Part shown: piece after piece, positions 34,542 through 43,862 of the stretch | How the letters are laid out: each line of letters opens with the position of its first letter | How positions within the stretch are numbered: the first letter of the stretch is position 1 | NCBI GenBank assembly: GCA_026414225.1 | Contig: JAOAJK010000001.1 | Location: 196,886 to 260,885, forward strand | Direction of reading: 5' to 3' | DNA: 64,000 nucleotides | From: Thermoplasmata archaeon | GTDB taxonomy: Archaea; Thermoplasmatota; Thermoplasmata; Lutacidiplasmatales; SKW197 | Notes under the pieces: model-generated | Databases searched by the model: none | Told to the model about the DNA's origin: nothing | What the model saw: only the letters and a program-made list of their open reading frames with translations | Translations under genes and position numbers: made by a program

Positions 34542-37067
34542 TCACGCCTTTTCCAGCTTTCTTATGGTTTCCTCAACCTTCTCGGCCTTAGATTTTAAGA
34601 ATTTTCTGCCAGAGTAAAATTTTAACGCATTTTCCAGAATGGCCTTTGCTTCATTCTTTCTCCCAATTTTGATGAACATCTCGGCCATATCACAGTAAAC
34701 CTCCATTGCAGATTCCTCGGCACCTGCACCCTGGTACAGGTGAATTGCTTCGAGGTAGGCATCCTCTGCCTCGTCTATCTTTCCGTCCAATCCCAGAATT
34801 GCAGCTTTAGCGGAGATTACCTCGGCCTTTATATCCCAGAATCCTGTCTCCTCGACAATCTCCATTGCCTGGTCAATGTATCTGTTTGCTTCCCCAAGAT
34901 TTCCTTTTTCAGCATGAACTACGCCAATTCTAGCCAGCGCCGAGGCATACATCCGTTTCTCTCCGGTCTGTTTGCACAGGTCCAGTGCTTCCAGATAAAA
35001 CTCCATGGCTTTCCTCTTCTCTCCCATTGCATCATACTCGTTACCCAGTCCAACGAGGGCATAGATTTCATAGTACTTGTTCCCTGTTCTCCTTGAAATC
35101 TCAAGGTCTTTCTTGGCAAATTCTATCGCCTTCTCATGCTCCCCCATGTTAGACCATACTCCAGCGAGATTGTTGTAGGTTGTGGAAACACCGGCCATAT
35201 CTCCAATTTCCTCCCAGATTTTTTTTGCATTCTGCCAGCACTCAACCGCCTTTTCCCACTCCCCCTTGTAAAGATACACGATTCCCATATTGTTGTATGT
35301 GCCGGCAATGTCTTTCTTCAAATTGTGCCGCATTCTGATTTCCAGGGCTTTCTCCAGGTAACCCAGTGCCTTCTCGAGCTCGCCCGCAAACCACATCCCT
35401 GTGCCAGCCCTGTGATAGGCGGTGGCAATAGTAATCTCATTCTCCGTCCGGTGCGCACACTCGAGTGCTTGAAGATAATATCCCAGTGCCTTTCCGAATT
35501 CTCCGGTCTTCTCATAACACTGTCCGATTGCGCCGAGGATATCAGCACGGAGTGCATGCTCCCCCTGAGGAATCTGTGCCAGCATCGAGGTCAATGTCTC
35601 AAATGCTTTCTTTAATTCACCAACGGAAAGATATGAATATGCCAGCTTTACTGAAATCTCTGTCCTCCTAGGAATTTCCTCCTCAACTTCAAGCCCTTTT
35701 TCATATGCGGTGATTGCCGCCCTGAAGTCAGATGTTATATGTTTGCAGTCCCCTATGATTGTATAAAATTTTCTTGCAATCTTTTGTTTCATCTCACCGT
35801 CTGGTAGTTTTTCAAATACCGGTGCAAGTTCATCAGCATAAACCATTGCATCTTCCATCACATAATTTTTTAGGGCATTCTCTGCCGCAAGAAGAATAAA
35901 TGGTGCCCCCCTTTCATATTCTCCAGCGAGCAGATAGTGTCTTCCGATTGTCCCTGCAAATCTTGCGTTTTCACCGTGCAACTGCGCGAGAACATCTGCA
36001 GCCATTCTGTGCATCATTTTCCTCCTGGGCATAAGAATCTCGGAATAAACTGCCTCTCTTAGCAAATTCTGGGTGAATGAATAGGTCTCCTCCACCTCTT
36101 CTTTCAGATAGCCGGTATTGATGAGTGTCTCGAGCGAATCCAGCAGGGCATTCTCATCCATCTCCACAACCCTGCGCAAAACCTCGAATTCAAAGGTATT
36201 TCCGAGCACCGCACAGCATCTCAGCACCTTTATCTCGCTCTCTCCCAGGCACTTTAATCTGTAGTTTATAAGATTTTTAACTCCCTCTGGCACAGGTAGG
36301 GCTTCTGCAAATCTCGGATTTTCAAGTTCAGCAGAAGGTGTCTGCTGGAGAACCCTGCAAATCTCTTCTATGAAGAACGGGTTTCCGCCTGTTTTATTGT
36401 AAATTGCATCCAGAACCTTTTTAGAGATCCGCCATGTGGCTAGGATATCGGTCACAATTTTGGCTGCCGCGGACTGCGAGAGTTTGCCGAGCGTAATCGT
36501 TCTGATATTTCTCTCGATATTCAGATTTCTCAGGAACTGGGTAAAGCTATTTTCTACCGAAGTGTATTCGGTTCCGTAGGCGCACGCTACTACCATTCTT
36601 AATTTTCCGACATTTCTGGAGAGGTAGTGGAGGAAGTTTAGGGTGCCCGTATCCGCCCACTGGAGGTCATCCACCAGAAAAACACAGGTTTGTTTAACCG
36701 AGATTTCCTCAAATTTTCGGAGGAACCTTTCAAGAACCATTGTTCTGGCCCTTATCACAAATTCCCCTTTTTCGGTGCCTTCCGAAAATGCAAGCCCGAG
36801 GGGGAGTGGCTCCTGGATGCCAGCCGTAAAATGGCTAATCGCATCTTCCACCGCAGAGTAAGGTCCACCATTGCCTGTGCATCGGGTTTGCATAACAAGC
36901 GCTCCGTGTTCTCTAGAAGTGTTTGAGAATTCGTTGAGTAAGCGGGTCTTGCCTATTCCCGTCTCGCCAGTAATCAGGAAAAACCTGCCCTTCCCGGAAT
37001 CTGCATCGCTCAGGGCTTTCTTCAAGATATCCAGTTCTTCTTCCCTGCCAACAAACCCAGCTGCCAT
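34542..37067 (-). CDS. STAND-like AAA ATPase with C-terminal TPR array
   Basis: 841 residues: Walker A GETGIGKT (34-41), Walker B CVFLVDDLQWAD, then helical domains, then a long array of tetratricopeptide repeats (about residues 480-840, with repeated YNNLAGVWSNMGEHEKA-type units). This layout occurs in AfsR/MalT-like and adenylate-cyclase-associated signal ATPases, which sense a ligand and oligomerise. No DNA-binding domain was seen. The stop overlaps the GTG of the radical SAM frame, so the pair is linked. Confidence 0.82.
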   Translation of the reverse strand: MAAGFVGREEELDILKKALSDADSGKGRFFLITGETGIGKTRLLNEFSNTSREHGALVMQTRCTGNGGPYSAVEDAISHFTAGIQEPLPLGLAFSEGTEKGEFVIRARTMVLERFLRKFEEISVKQTCVFLVDDLQWADTGTLNFLHYLSRNVGKLRMVVACAYGTEYTSVENSFTQFLRNLNIERNIRTITLGKLSQSAAAKIVTDILATWRISKKVLDAIYNKTGGNPFFIEEICRVLQQTPSAELENPRFAEALPVPEGVKNLINYRLKCLGESEIKVLRCCAVLGNTFEFEVLRRVVEMDENALLDSLETLINTGYLKEEVEETYSFTQNLLREAVYSEILMPRRKMMHRMAADVLAQLHGENARFAGTIGRHYLLAGEYERGAPFILLAAENALKNYVMEDAMVYADELAPVFEKLPDGEMKQKIARKFYTIIGDCKHITSDFRAAITAYEKGLEVEEEIPRRTEISVKLAYSYLSVGELKKAFETLTSMLAQIPQGEHALRADILGAIGQCYEKTGEFGKALGYYLQALECAHRTENEITIATAYHRAGTGMWFAGELEKALGYLEKALEIRMRHNLKKDIAGTYNNMGIVYLYKGEWEKAVECWQNAKKIWEEIGDMAGVSTTYNNLAGVWSNMGEHEKAIEFAKKDLEISRRTGNKYYEIYALVGLGNEYDAMGEKRKAMEFYLEALDLCKQTGEKRMYASALARIGVVHAEKGNLGEANRYIDQAMEIVEETGFWDIKAEVISAKAAILGLDGKIDEAEDAYLEAIHLYQGAGAEESAMEVYCDMAEMFIKIGRKNEAKAILENALKFYSGRKFLKSKAEKVEETIRKLEKA

Positions 37068-37174
37068 CGGGCAGAACAACAGGAAGGATTAGAAAAAGGT
37101 TTTTCCTCGGCTCAAACCAAAAATATATATATTAACAGGAGAATATGGACTAAATTTCCGAGGAGAGGAATTGT

Positions 37175-37873
37175 ATGGAAAATTTAAAAAAATATGTGGC
37201 AGAGTTACTGGGGACATTTGTGCTTGTGTTCATAGGCACAGGTAGTGCGGTATTCGCAGGCCAGTATATCGGCTTTGCAGGGATTTCACTTGCATTCGGT
37301 TTAGCTGTTCTGGTTATGGTGTATACAATAGGCCCCATTTCTGGCTGTCATATCAATCCTGCAATCACAGTTGCAATGCTCATTGCTGGCAAAATAAAGT
37401 CAAAAGATGCGACAATCTACATAATCATGCAATGCCTCGGGGCAATAATTGCATCCGCTCTCGTTCTGGCAATTGCCCTGGGAAATGCAAATTTTGACAT
37501 AACTGTGGATGGGCTCGGGCAGAACGGATACGGGGACCAATCTCCGGGAAAATATTCTCTGGCAGCAGGGGTGATAGCGGAAGTTATTCTCACCTTCATA
37601 TTTTTGCTCGTAATATTCGGGGCTACTAGCAAGAATGCACCCCGGATGTTTGCTGGAATTGCCATCGGGCTTTCGCTGGTAATCATCCACCTGGTCGGAA
37701 TACCCATTACGGGCACATCCGTCAACCCTGCACGGAGCCTCGGACCTGCGATATTTGTCGGAGGCCCTGCATTGACGCAACTGTGGGTCTTTATCCTGGC
37801 ACCGATTACCGGCGCAGCCATCGCAGCCCTCCTGTGGAAATATCTTTTCGAACCTGGAGCCGAAAAAACATGA
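37175..37873 (+). CDS. Aquaporin/glycerol-facilitator (MIP) channel
   Basis: 232 residues with six membrane helices and two NPA boxes (61-63 in GCHINPAIT; 184-186 in GTSVNPARS). R187 after the second NPA is the selectivity-filter arginine. It passes water or small neutral solutes. The start is supported by GAGGAGAGG before ATG and a TATA-like ATATATATT upstream. It converges on the sugar nucleotidyltransferase gene. Confidence 0.93.
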   Translation: MENLKKYVAELLGTFVLVFIGTGSAVFAGQYIGFAGISLAFGLAVLVMVYTIGPISGCHINPAITVAMLIAGKIKSKDATIYIIMQCLGAIIASALVLAIALGNANFDITVDGLGQNGYGDQSPGKYSLAAGVIAEVILTFIFLLVIFGATSKNAPRMFAGIAIGLSLVIIHLVGIPITGTSVNPARSLGPAIFVGGPALTQLWVFILAPITGAAIAALLWKYLFEPGAEKT

Positions 37874-37908
37874 TGCCTGACAGAATTTCCGGAAATAACA
37901 ACCCTCAA

Positions 37909-38955
37909 TCAGTATATCCCGGCAATCATCGCACCCTTCAGCACCGAATTTCTCTTTATTATCACATTCTCCCCGATAATTGAATCCTCCACTACCGCGT
38001 TTTCCTCAATCACACATTTATCTGAAAGAATTGAGTTTTTAATCTGGCTCCCTCTGCCAATCCTCACACCATGGAGTATTAGAGCCCCTTCGAGGGTGCA
38101 GTTTTCCTCAACATGAACCCCGTCATATACACACGCATTCTCAACCCTGCAGCCGTTCATTATTCTGGTACCGGTATCCACATAAACCGGCTCCTTCAGG
38201 CTGACCCCAGGGTGCAGATGGGCCCCCCCAGCAACAAATCTGCCACCGAACATCTTCTCTGTCATCACAAGGTTGGCTTTAAGCAGGTCCAGAGGTCTGC
38301 CAACATCTAGCCAGGTTCCAGAAATAACCTTTCCATACATTCTGTAACCCTTTTCCAGAAGGATCGGAAACAGATTCTTCGAAAAATCAAAAGGTCTGTC
38401 ATCAGGCACATGTTTCAGCACATCTCTTTTAAGCACATAAATTCCAGCGTTTATCAGGTTTGAAAACACCTGCTCTGGCTTCGGCTTTTCAAGAAATCTC
38501 ACAATTTTCCCGTTCTCATCAAGTCCAACTATTCCAAATTCCGTTGGGTTCTCCGCGGTTGTCAGTGCCATCGTTACATCTGCCTTTTTTTCCTCGTGAT
38601 AGGCATAGATTTCTGACAGGTTCACATCGGCCAGCACATCACCACTTGCGACTATCACGGTGTCATCGAGATAAGCCAGCACTTTTTTCACTGCTCCAGC
38701 GGTGCCCGCAGGCACATCTTCAAATGAATAGAGAATGCTCGCGTTGTGTTTTGCTCCTGAACCGATGGCCTTTATCAGCTTGTCTGAAAGATAGCCCGTT
38801 GTGATAATAATTTCCCTGAAACCGGCACTGACGAGTGAATGCAGCACATAGTCGACGCACAGTTTCCCGGCCACGGGCATCAGCGGCTTTGGCCGCTTTT
38901 CGGTGAGGGGCCGCAGCCGGGTTCCCTCACCGCCAGCCAGTATCACTGCCTTCAA
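37909..38955 (-). CDS. Sugar-1-phosphate nucleotidyltransferase with beta-helix domain
   Basis: 348 residues: LAGGEGTRLRPLT (nucleotide loop) and a nucleotidyltransferase domain, then a left-handed beta-helix C-terminus (SQIKNSILSDKCVIEENAVVEDSII). It most likely makes GDP-mannose or dTDP/UDP-glucose from the sugar-1-phosphate. TTG 38955 is the start because GTGAGGG is just upstream and the ORF opens there. It follows the coiled-coil gene by nine bases in the larB operon. Confidence 0.9.
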   Translation of the reverse strand: MKAVILAGGEGTRLRPLTEKRPKPLMPVAGKLCVDYVLHSLVSAGFREIIITTGYLSDKLIKAIGSGAKHNASILYSFEDVPAGTAGAVKKVLAYLDDTVIVASGDVLADVNLSEIYAYHEEKKADVTMALTTAENPTEFGIVGLDENGKIVRFLEKPKPEQVFSNLINAGIYVLKRDVLKHVPDDRPFDFSKNLFPILLEKGYRMYGKVISGTWLDVGRPLDLLKANLVMTEKMFGGRFVAGGAHLHPGVSLKEPVYVDTGTRIMNGCRVENACVYDGVHVEENCTLEGALILHGVRIGRGSQIKNSILSDKCVIEENAVVEDSIIGENVIIKRNSVLKGAMIAGIY

Positions 38956-38964
38956 AGAAATCCC

Positions 38965-39870
38965 TCACGAGGGTCCCATGTTTATTTTGCCTTTCTTCAG
39001 CAGTTCCTCAACGCTCTTATCAGCAAACTCATCGTAAATTTTCTCGTCCATCAAAATCTTTTTCACATTTTCGTTGTGCTCCTCAATCACCCTCTCTGCT
39101 TCCTTCTCCTCCATCCGCAATTCTTTTCTTGTCGTGATTATTTTTTCCCGCATCTCCTTCGCCTTCAGATGACACTCGGTGGCTTTACTTTTCAGATCCA
39201 CAAACTCCTCGTGCTTCTTATTTGCCTCTGCAATTACATGCGAGACCTCATCCACGATGCTCTTGATTCTTTCATTGTAATCCTTCACCTGGGCACTCAG
39301 GGTCACAACTTCAGCATGTTCCTTGTTTGCTTCATCAAACAGGGTTTTGATTGTTTCATCCAGTGTCTTCACATCCTTGATAAGCCCGTCCTGCTCGCCG
39401 AGCAACTCCTTCAATTTCGCAAGCTCTGCCGTTTTCTCCTTAATCTGGGCAATTATTTCTCTCTCCTCCTCGAGCGATAGCTGGGTTGTCTGCTGCTTCC
39501 TGTCCAGGGCTGCAACCTCTTCCTCAAGGGATTTTACTTCCTCTCCCAAGCTCGGGCGGATTCTGCCCTTTTTTTCCTTTTTCATCGCCACGAGCTCTCT
39601 TGCCTTTGCATTTAATTCATCTCTTCTTTTTCTATGGAGCGATAATTTGTCAGAAACCTCCCGTTTTTCCTTTTTAAGGGTTTCAATCTGCTGCATCAAC
39701 TCCTTCTTCTTCTGGTTCAGGGCATCCCGTTCCGCCCTGACACGCTCTGCTTCCGCGTTCAGGGCGTCCCGCTTCTCTATCAATGCCTGGTATTTTTTCT
39801 CAGCAGCATACATTTCCTTTTTCGCAGCTGCCCTGCGTTTTTCTTCCTCGCTCATGAACTCTTCTGACAT
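38965..39870 (-). CDS. Coiled-coil protein (COG1340-like)
   Basis: 301 residues of almost continuous heptads (charged Lys/Glu with Leu), resembling the uncharacterised archaeal coiled-coil family COG1340. No catalytic motif is visible. The start overlaps the end of larB by 19 bases, so the two genes are translationally coupled. A second ATG five codons on is possible. Confidence 0.7.
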   Translation of the reverse strand: MSEEFMSEEEKRRAAAKKEMYAAEKKYQALIEKRDALNAEAERVRAERDALNQKKKELMQQIETLKKEKREVSDKLSLHRKRRDELNAKARELVAMKKEKKGRIRPSLGEEVKSLEEEVAALDRKQQTTQLSLEEEREIIAQIKEKTAELAKLKELLGEQDGLIKDVKTLDETIKTLFDEANKEHAEVVTLSAQVKDYNERIKSIVDEVSHVIAEANKKHEEFVDLKSKATECHLKAKEMREKIITTRKELRMEEKEAERVIEEHNENVKKILMDEKIYDEFADKSVEELLKKGKINMGPS

Positions 39871-40613
39871 TTCCTCGCCTCGCTAATCTGTTTAACAATA
39901 AGGTAGGAGATAACTGCGGCAGTAAAACCAGCATCAATATTCACCACGCATACAGGGGTGCATGACTGGAGCATCGTTGAGAGTGCAGCTTCCCCGTCAC
40001 TACCATGTCCATAGCCGACTGAAACGGGAACGCCTATAACAACCTTATTCACAAGAGAGGCAACGAGTGTCGGGAGTGTCCCCTCCCTGCCTGCAGCTAC
40101 AATGTAGCAGTCAACATCCTTCATTTCCTCAAGGGCCTTGATGATTCTGTGAGGGCCAGCAACACCGGCATCATGGGCAATCTTCGTCTTACAGCCGAGA
40201 ATCTCTAGAATTGCCCGTGCCTCCTCTGCCACCCTGAGGTCCCCCGTGCCTCCCGTGATTATTCCAACGGTTCCATCAATCTCGGTCTTCGGCTGGAATT
40301 TGCCTGCGTAAAATACCCTTCCCTTTTCGTAATAGACCCCTCCGATATCCTTTCCCATTCTCTCAGCAAATTTATGGGAGCATCTGGAGACAACAGCGTA
40401 GCCCAGCACCTCGACATTCTTTCTCACAATCTGTAAGAGGGTTTCCTCATCCTTTGTATCTCCAAGGATTACCTCGGGAATTCCTGTTCTCTCCTGCCTG
40501 AAAAGGTCGTAATTCACATACTCACCAATAGCCAAAACCTTCTGGGTAAGCAGTTTTTCCGCATCCTCTACTGAAATTTTTCCGTTTTTCAGGTCTTCGA
40601 GAACTTTACGCAT
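39852..40613 (-). CDS. larB: LarB, nickel-pincer cofactor (P2CMN) biosynthesis carboxylase
   Basis: 253 residues of the PurE-like LarB family (GIITGGTGDLRVAEEARAI, DAGVAGPHR, GREGTLPTLVASL, VGYGHGSDGEA). LarB carboxylates the pyridinium ring of nicotinic acid adenine dinucleotide, the first step to the nickel-pincer nucleotide of lactate racemase. larC and larE are not seen here. A TTTTTAAG box about 25-30 bases upstream suggests a leaderless start. It is divergent from the aminotransferase. Confidence 0.9.
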   Translation of the reverse strand: MRKVLEDLKNGKISVEDAEKLLTQKVLAIGEYVNYDLFRQERTGIPEVILGDTKDEETLLQIVRKNVEVLGYAVVSRCSHKFAERMGKDIGGVYYEKGRVFYAGKFQPKTEIDGTVGIITGGTGDLRVAEEARAILEILGCKTKIAHDAGVAGPHRIIKALEEMKDVDCYIVAAGREGTLPTLVASLVNKVVIGVPVSVGYGHGSDGEAALSTMLQSCTPVCVVNIDAGFTAAVISYLIVKQISEARKCQKSS

Positions 40614-40715
40614 GTCCTGAAAGGGGATAATACAGAGTGCTTAAAAACTTTCTCATTTCTCCCAATGTTGCATCTATATGCAAAGGTTAAATACCCAGTG
40701 GCTTTATGCCCCATC

Positions 40716-41840
40716 ATGCCCGCAAAAAGATTTTCTAATATTGAAATCTCTGGCATAAGAAAGATGTTTGAGGGGGCGCCCCCAGATGCCATCAATCTCG
40801 GGCTCGGGGAGCCAGATTTTCAACCTCCCGAATGCGTGCTTAACGCCCTTCAGAATGCCGTGAAAAATGGTTTCAACAAGTACGGGCCAATCGGCGGAAT
40901 TCCCGAATTGAGAAGCGAGATTGCAGCTAAGTATAATCAAATTGCCTCCACAAAATCCGAGAATGTAATCATCACGGACGGGGCTACGGAAGCCCTGTTT
41001 GCGACCGTTCTAGCTCTAATTGACGAAGGAGACGAGGTGCTGATTCCTGACCCGGGGTTTCCGCTTTACGAAAGCCATGTCCGCATCTGTGGGGGCGTGC
41101 CAGTGTTCTACTCACTCAGCCAGAAAAATGATTTTATTCCGGATGTAAATGAACTGGAGACCCTCATAACTCCAAAGACAAAGGCAATCATCGTGAACTC
41201 TCCCTCCAACCCCACAGGAGGAGTAATTCCAGCAAAAACCGTTGAGGAAATCGGTACCCTGGCCAAAAACACCAACATTGTTGTAATTTCCGACGAGGTT
41301 TACGACCACATATTGTATGATGCAAAACATGAGACCTTCTGGGGACGGTGCGATAATGCAGTGATAATAAATTCCTTTTCAAAGACCTATGCGATGACTG
41401 GCTGGAGAATTGGTTTTCTCGTTGCTCCCTCCCAACTCCTGCCCCACATCTTCAAGTCGCACTACCACCTGATTGCCTGTCCTCCGACGCCAACACAGTA
41501 TGCTGCCCTGGAAGCCCTCCTAAATGCAAATGAAGACATCGCGAGAATGGTGAATGAGTTCCGAAAACGGAGGGACTATATTGCGGGAGCCCTCAACTCT
41601 ATTCCTGGATTCAACTGCCTCGTCCCGAAAGGTGCATTTTATGTGTTCCCCGAGTTCAACCTGCCGCGGACCTCGATGGAGCTTGCGACCAAGCTGGTGC
41701 AGCACGGGGTTATTTGCACTCCCGGCTCTGCTTTTGGGAGAAACGGTGAGCGCCACATAAGATTTTCCTACGCCAACTCGCTTGAAAACATAAAGAGGGC
41801 GATAGAAAGGGTGAGGGCGGTTATAGAAACGCTCTCATAA
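40716..41840 (+). CDS. Class I/II aminotransferase (PLP-dependent)
   Basis: 374 residues. The catalytic lysine is in NSFSKTYAMTGWRIG; NPSNPTGG and ISDEVYD bind PLP. It fits the aspartate/aromatic aminotransferase (AspC/ArAT-like) group; the exact amino acid is unclear. ATG 40716 sits about 25 bases after GTTAAATACC; earlier in-frame starts give an N-terminus that does not fit the family. Confidence 0.9.
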   Translation: MPAKRFSNIEISGIRKMFEGAPPDAINLGLGEPDFQPPECVLNALQNAVKNGFNKYGPIGGIPELRSEIAAKYNQIASTKSENVIITDGATEALFATVLALIDEGDEVLIPDPGFPLYESHVRICGGVPVFYSLSQKNDFIPDVNELETLITPKTKAIIVNSPSNPTGGVIPAKTVEEIGTLAKNTNIVVISDEVYDHILYDAKHETFWGRCDNAVIINSFSKTYAMTGWRIGFLVAPSQLLPHIFKSHYHLIACPPTPTQYAALEALLNANEDIARMVNEFRKRRDYIAGALNSIPGFNCLVPKGAFYVFPEFNLPRTSMELATKLVQHGVICTPGSAFGRNGERHIRFSYANSLENIKRAIERVRAVIETLS

Positions 41841-42116
41841 TCCTGCCACAACGAGCATCCGTATCATGTCCCCGGTGTCCTTGCAGTTGTCTGCAGAGTT
41901 TTCCATGCCGTGAAGAATTTCCCTCAAAACAATTGCAGACCTGGCATCGTTCACATGTTTCAGCACATCCTTCTTTGCTTTGAAGTATATTTCATCGATT
42001 TTATGTTCCAGCATCTCCACCTGTTTCTCAATCTCCCTAGCCTCTTCGGGATTTGCTGGTAGGAGTTCCATGGCTTTCTTCAGGGCCTTGGCGCACTCCA
42101 CTATCTTTTCGCCCAT
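41835..42116 (-). CDS. DUF47/PhoU-like short protein
   Basis: 93 residues, all helical, with the ending ADNCKDTGDMIRMLVVAGL typical of DUF47 (PhoU-like phosphate regulators), which are usually about twice as long. Either the N-terminal half is lost or this is a natural short form. It lies between the aminotransferase and cysK; no phosphate transporter is near. The start (42116 or GTG 42140) is uncertain. Confidence 0.55.
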   Translation of the reverse strand: MGEKIVECAKALKKAMELLPANPEEAREIEKQVEMLEHKIDEIYFKAKKDVLKHVNDARSAIVLREILHGMENSADNCKDTGDMIRMLVVAGL

Positions 42117-42263
42117 TGTAAGCAGGGAATTCCATACCACATCAGGACATGACAGTTTTAACTCTATGAGAATTTCAAACTTCCAATACTCTTTTTACTT
42201 CACACGGGTGAACTCTTACGCATTTGCACAAAGAATAAGTAGCCCCTTAAAAATACGGCTCTG

Positions 42264-43187
42264 ATGTCTCCGCATGAGAACATTCTCCAGACCATCGGGA
42301 AAACTCCGCTCGTGAAGCTGAACAGGGTGTGTGCGGGTTTGAATGCAACAATCCTCGCAAAGCTGGAAGGCAGGAACCCGATGGGCAGCGTTAAGGATAG
42401 AATTGCTCTGAGCATGGTTGAGGCAAAGGAGAGGACCGGTAAATTAAAGCCAGGGATGACTGTGGTTGCAGCAACAAGTGGAAATACAGGGATTGGGCTT
42501 GCAATGGTGTGTGCAGCGAAGGGTTACAGGTTGATTATCACGATGCCGGAAACAATGAGCATCGAGAGAACAAGGATACTCAGGAGAATGGGTGCTGAGG
42601 TGGTTCTTACACCCGGTGCCGAAGGGATGCACGGTGCAGTGAAAAGGGCAGATGAAATCCATAAGGCAATGACGGAATCGGTATTGATTGACCAGTTTCG
42701 AGACCCTGCGAATGTGGAGGTGCATTCCAGAACCACGGCAACGGAGATACTTGAGGATACTGGGGGGAAGGTCAACATTTTTGTTGCAGGTGTGGGCACG
42801 GGTGGAACTATCACAGGGGTAGGTAGGGTCCTGAAGCAAAGCAGGAAGGATGTATGGGTGGTTGGAGTTGAGCCAGACGAGTCACCAGTGATATCTGGTG
42901 GGAAACCAGGTCAGCATCTAATCCTGGGGATAGGCCCTGGTTTTGTTCCAGAGATTCTGGATAGAAGTGTAATTGACGAGGTGATAAGGGTAAAGAGCAG
43001 CGATGCGATGAAGATGGCATTGAGGCTGGGAAGGGAGGAGGGAATTTTTTGTGGCATATCGTCGGGTGCTGCGTGTGTGGCCGCCGTTGAGGTCGGAAAA
43101 AGGGAGGAGAATGCAGGCAAAACAATCGTGACAGTTTTCGCTGACACCGGTGAGAGATATTTAACCATGGAGTGGGTGGGAGAATGA
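42264..43187 (+). CDS. cysK: Cysteine synthase (O-acetylserine sulfhydrylase)
   Basis: 307 residues. The PLP lysine is K44 in NPMGSVKDRIA; TSGNTGIGLA and GTGGTITGVGR bind substrate and phosphate. It makes cysteine from O-acetylserine and sulfide. Its stop overlaps the start of cysE, so acetyl-serine supply and use are in one operon. Confidence 0.95.
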   Translation: MSPHENILQTIGKTPLVKLNRVCAGLNATILAKLEGRNPMGSVKDRIALSMVEAKERTGKLKPGMTVVAATSGNTGIGLAMVCAAKGYRLIITMPETMSIERTRILRRMGAEVVLTPGAEGMHGAVKRADEIHKAMTESVLIDQFRDPANVEVHSRTTATEILEDTGGKVNIFVAGVGTGGTITGVGRVLKQSRKDVWVVGVEPDESPVISGGKPGQHLILGIGPGFVPEILDRSVIDEVIRVKSSDAMKMALRLGREEGIFCGISSGAACVAAVEVGKREENAGKTIVTVFADTGERYLTMEWVGE

Positions 43188-43825
43188 CGCTGAAGGAGGA
43201 AATCCAATTCATCATGGAAAAGGACCCTTCAATGAAGTCGGAGCTTGAGGCACTGCTATGCTCACCAGGGTTGCATGCGCTGCTCATGCACAGAATCGCC
43301 CATAAGCTGTACAGGGAGAAGTGTTATGTGGGGGCAAGGGTCATTGCGACAATCTCAAGATTTTTCACAGGAATAGACATCCATCCGGGTGCGAAGATCG
43401 GGAAATGCGTATTCATAGACCATGGTTCGGGTGTCGTGATCGGGGAAACCGCGGAAATCGGGAACAATGTGCTGATTTACCAGGGTGTGACACTTGGAGG
43501 GACGAAACTCGTCAAGGGCAAGAGGCATCCAACCGTGGGAAACAATGTGGTGATCGGGGCAAACAGCACTTTGCTGGGCCCCATCAAGGTCGGGGACAAC
43601 GCGGTGATAGGTGCAGGTAGTGTCGTAACAGAGAATGTTCCAGAAGGAGGAATTGTTGTAGGTGTTCCAGGCAGGGTGATAAAAATCTATGGAAAAAAGG
43701 TGGAGCAGATGGACCTGACCAAGCTGCCAGATCCGATGGCCCAGGTGATGAAGTGCCTGCTCTCTAGAATCGATGAGATCGAGGCGGAAGTGAAGCGGTT
43801 GAGAGAAGAGTTGGAGAGGAGATGA
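43184..43825 (+). CDS. cysE: Serine O-acetyltransferase
   Basis: 213 residues with the left-handed beta-helix of the CysE family (HPGAKIGKCVFIDHGSGVVIGE, HPTVGNNVVIGANSTLLGPI). It makes O-acetylserine for cysK. ATG 43184 overlaps the cysK stop (ATGA) and has GGTGG upstream; an upstream GTG at 43172 is the alternative. Confidence 0.95.
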   Translation: MTLKEEIQFIMEKDPSMKSELEALLCSPGLHALLMHRIAHKLYREKCYVGARVIATISRFFTGIDIHPGAKIGKCVFIDHGSGVVIGETAEIGNNVLIYQGVTLGGTKLVKGKRHPTVGNNVVIGANSTLLGPIKVGDNAVIGAGSVVTENVPEGGIVVGVPGRVIKIYGKKVEQMDLTKLPDPMAQVMKCLLSRIDEIEAEVKRLREELERR

Positions 43826-43862
43826 AACAAACTATATATTGCCCGTCCCCTATGGTCTGCAG

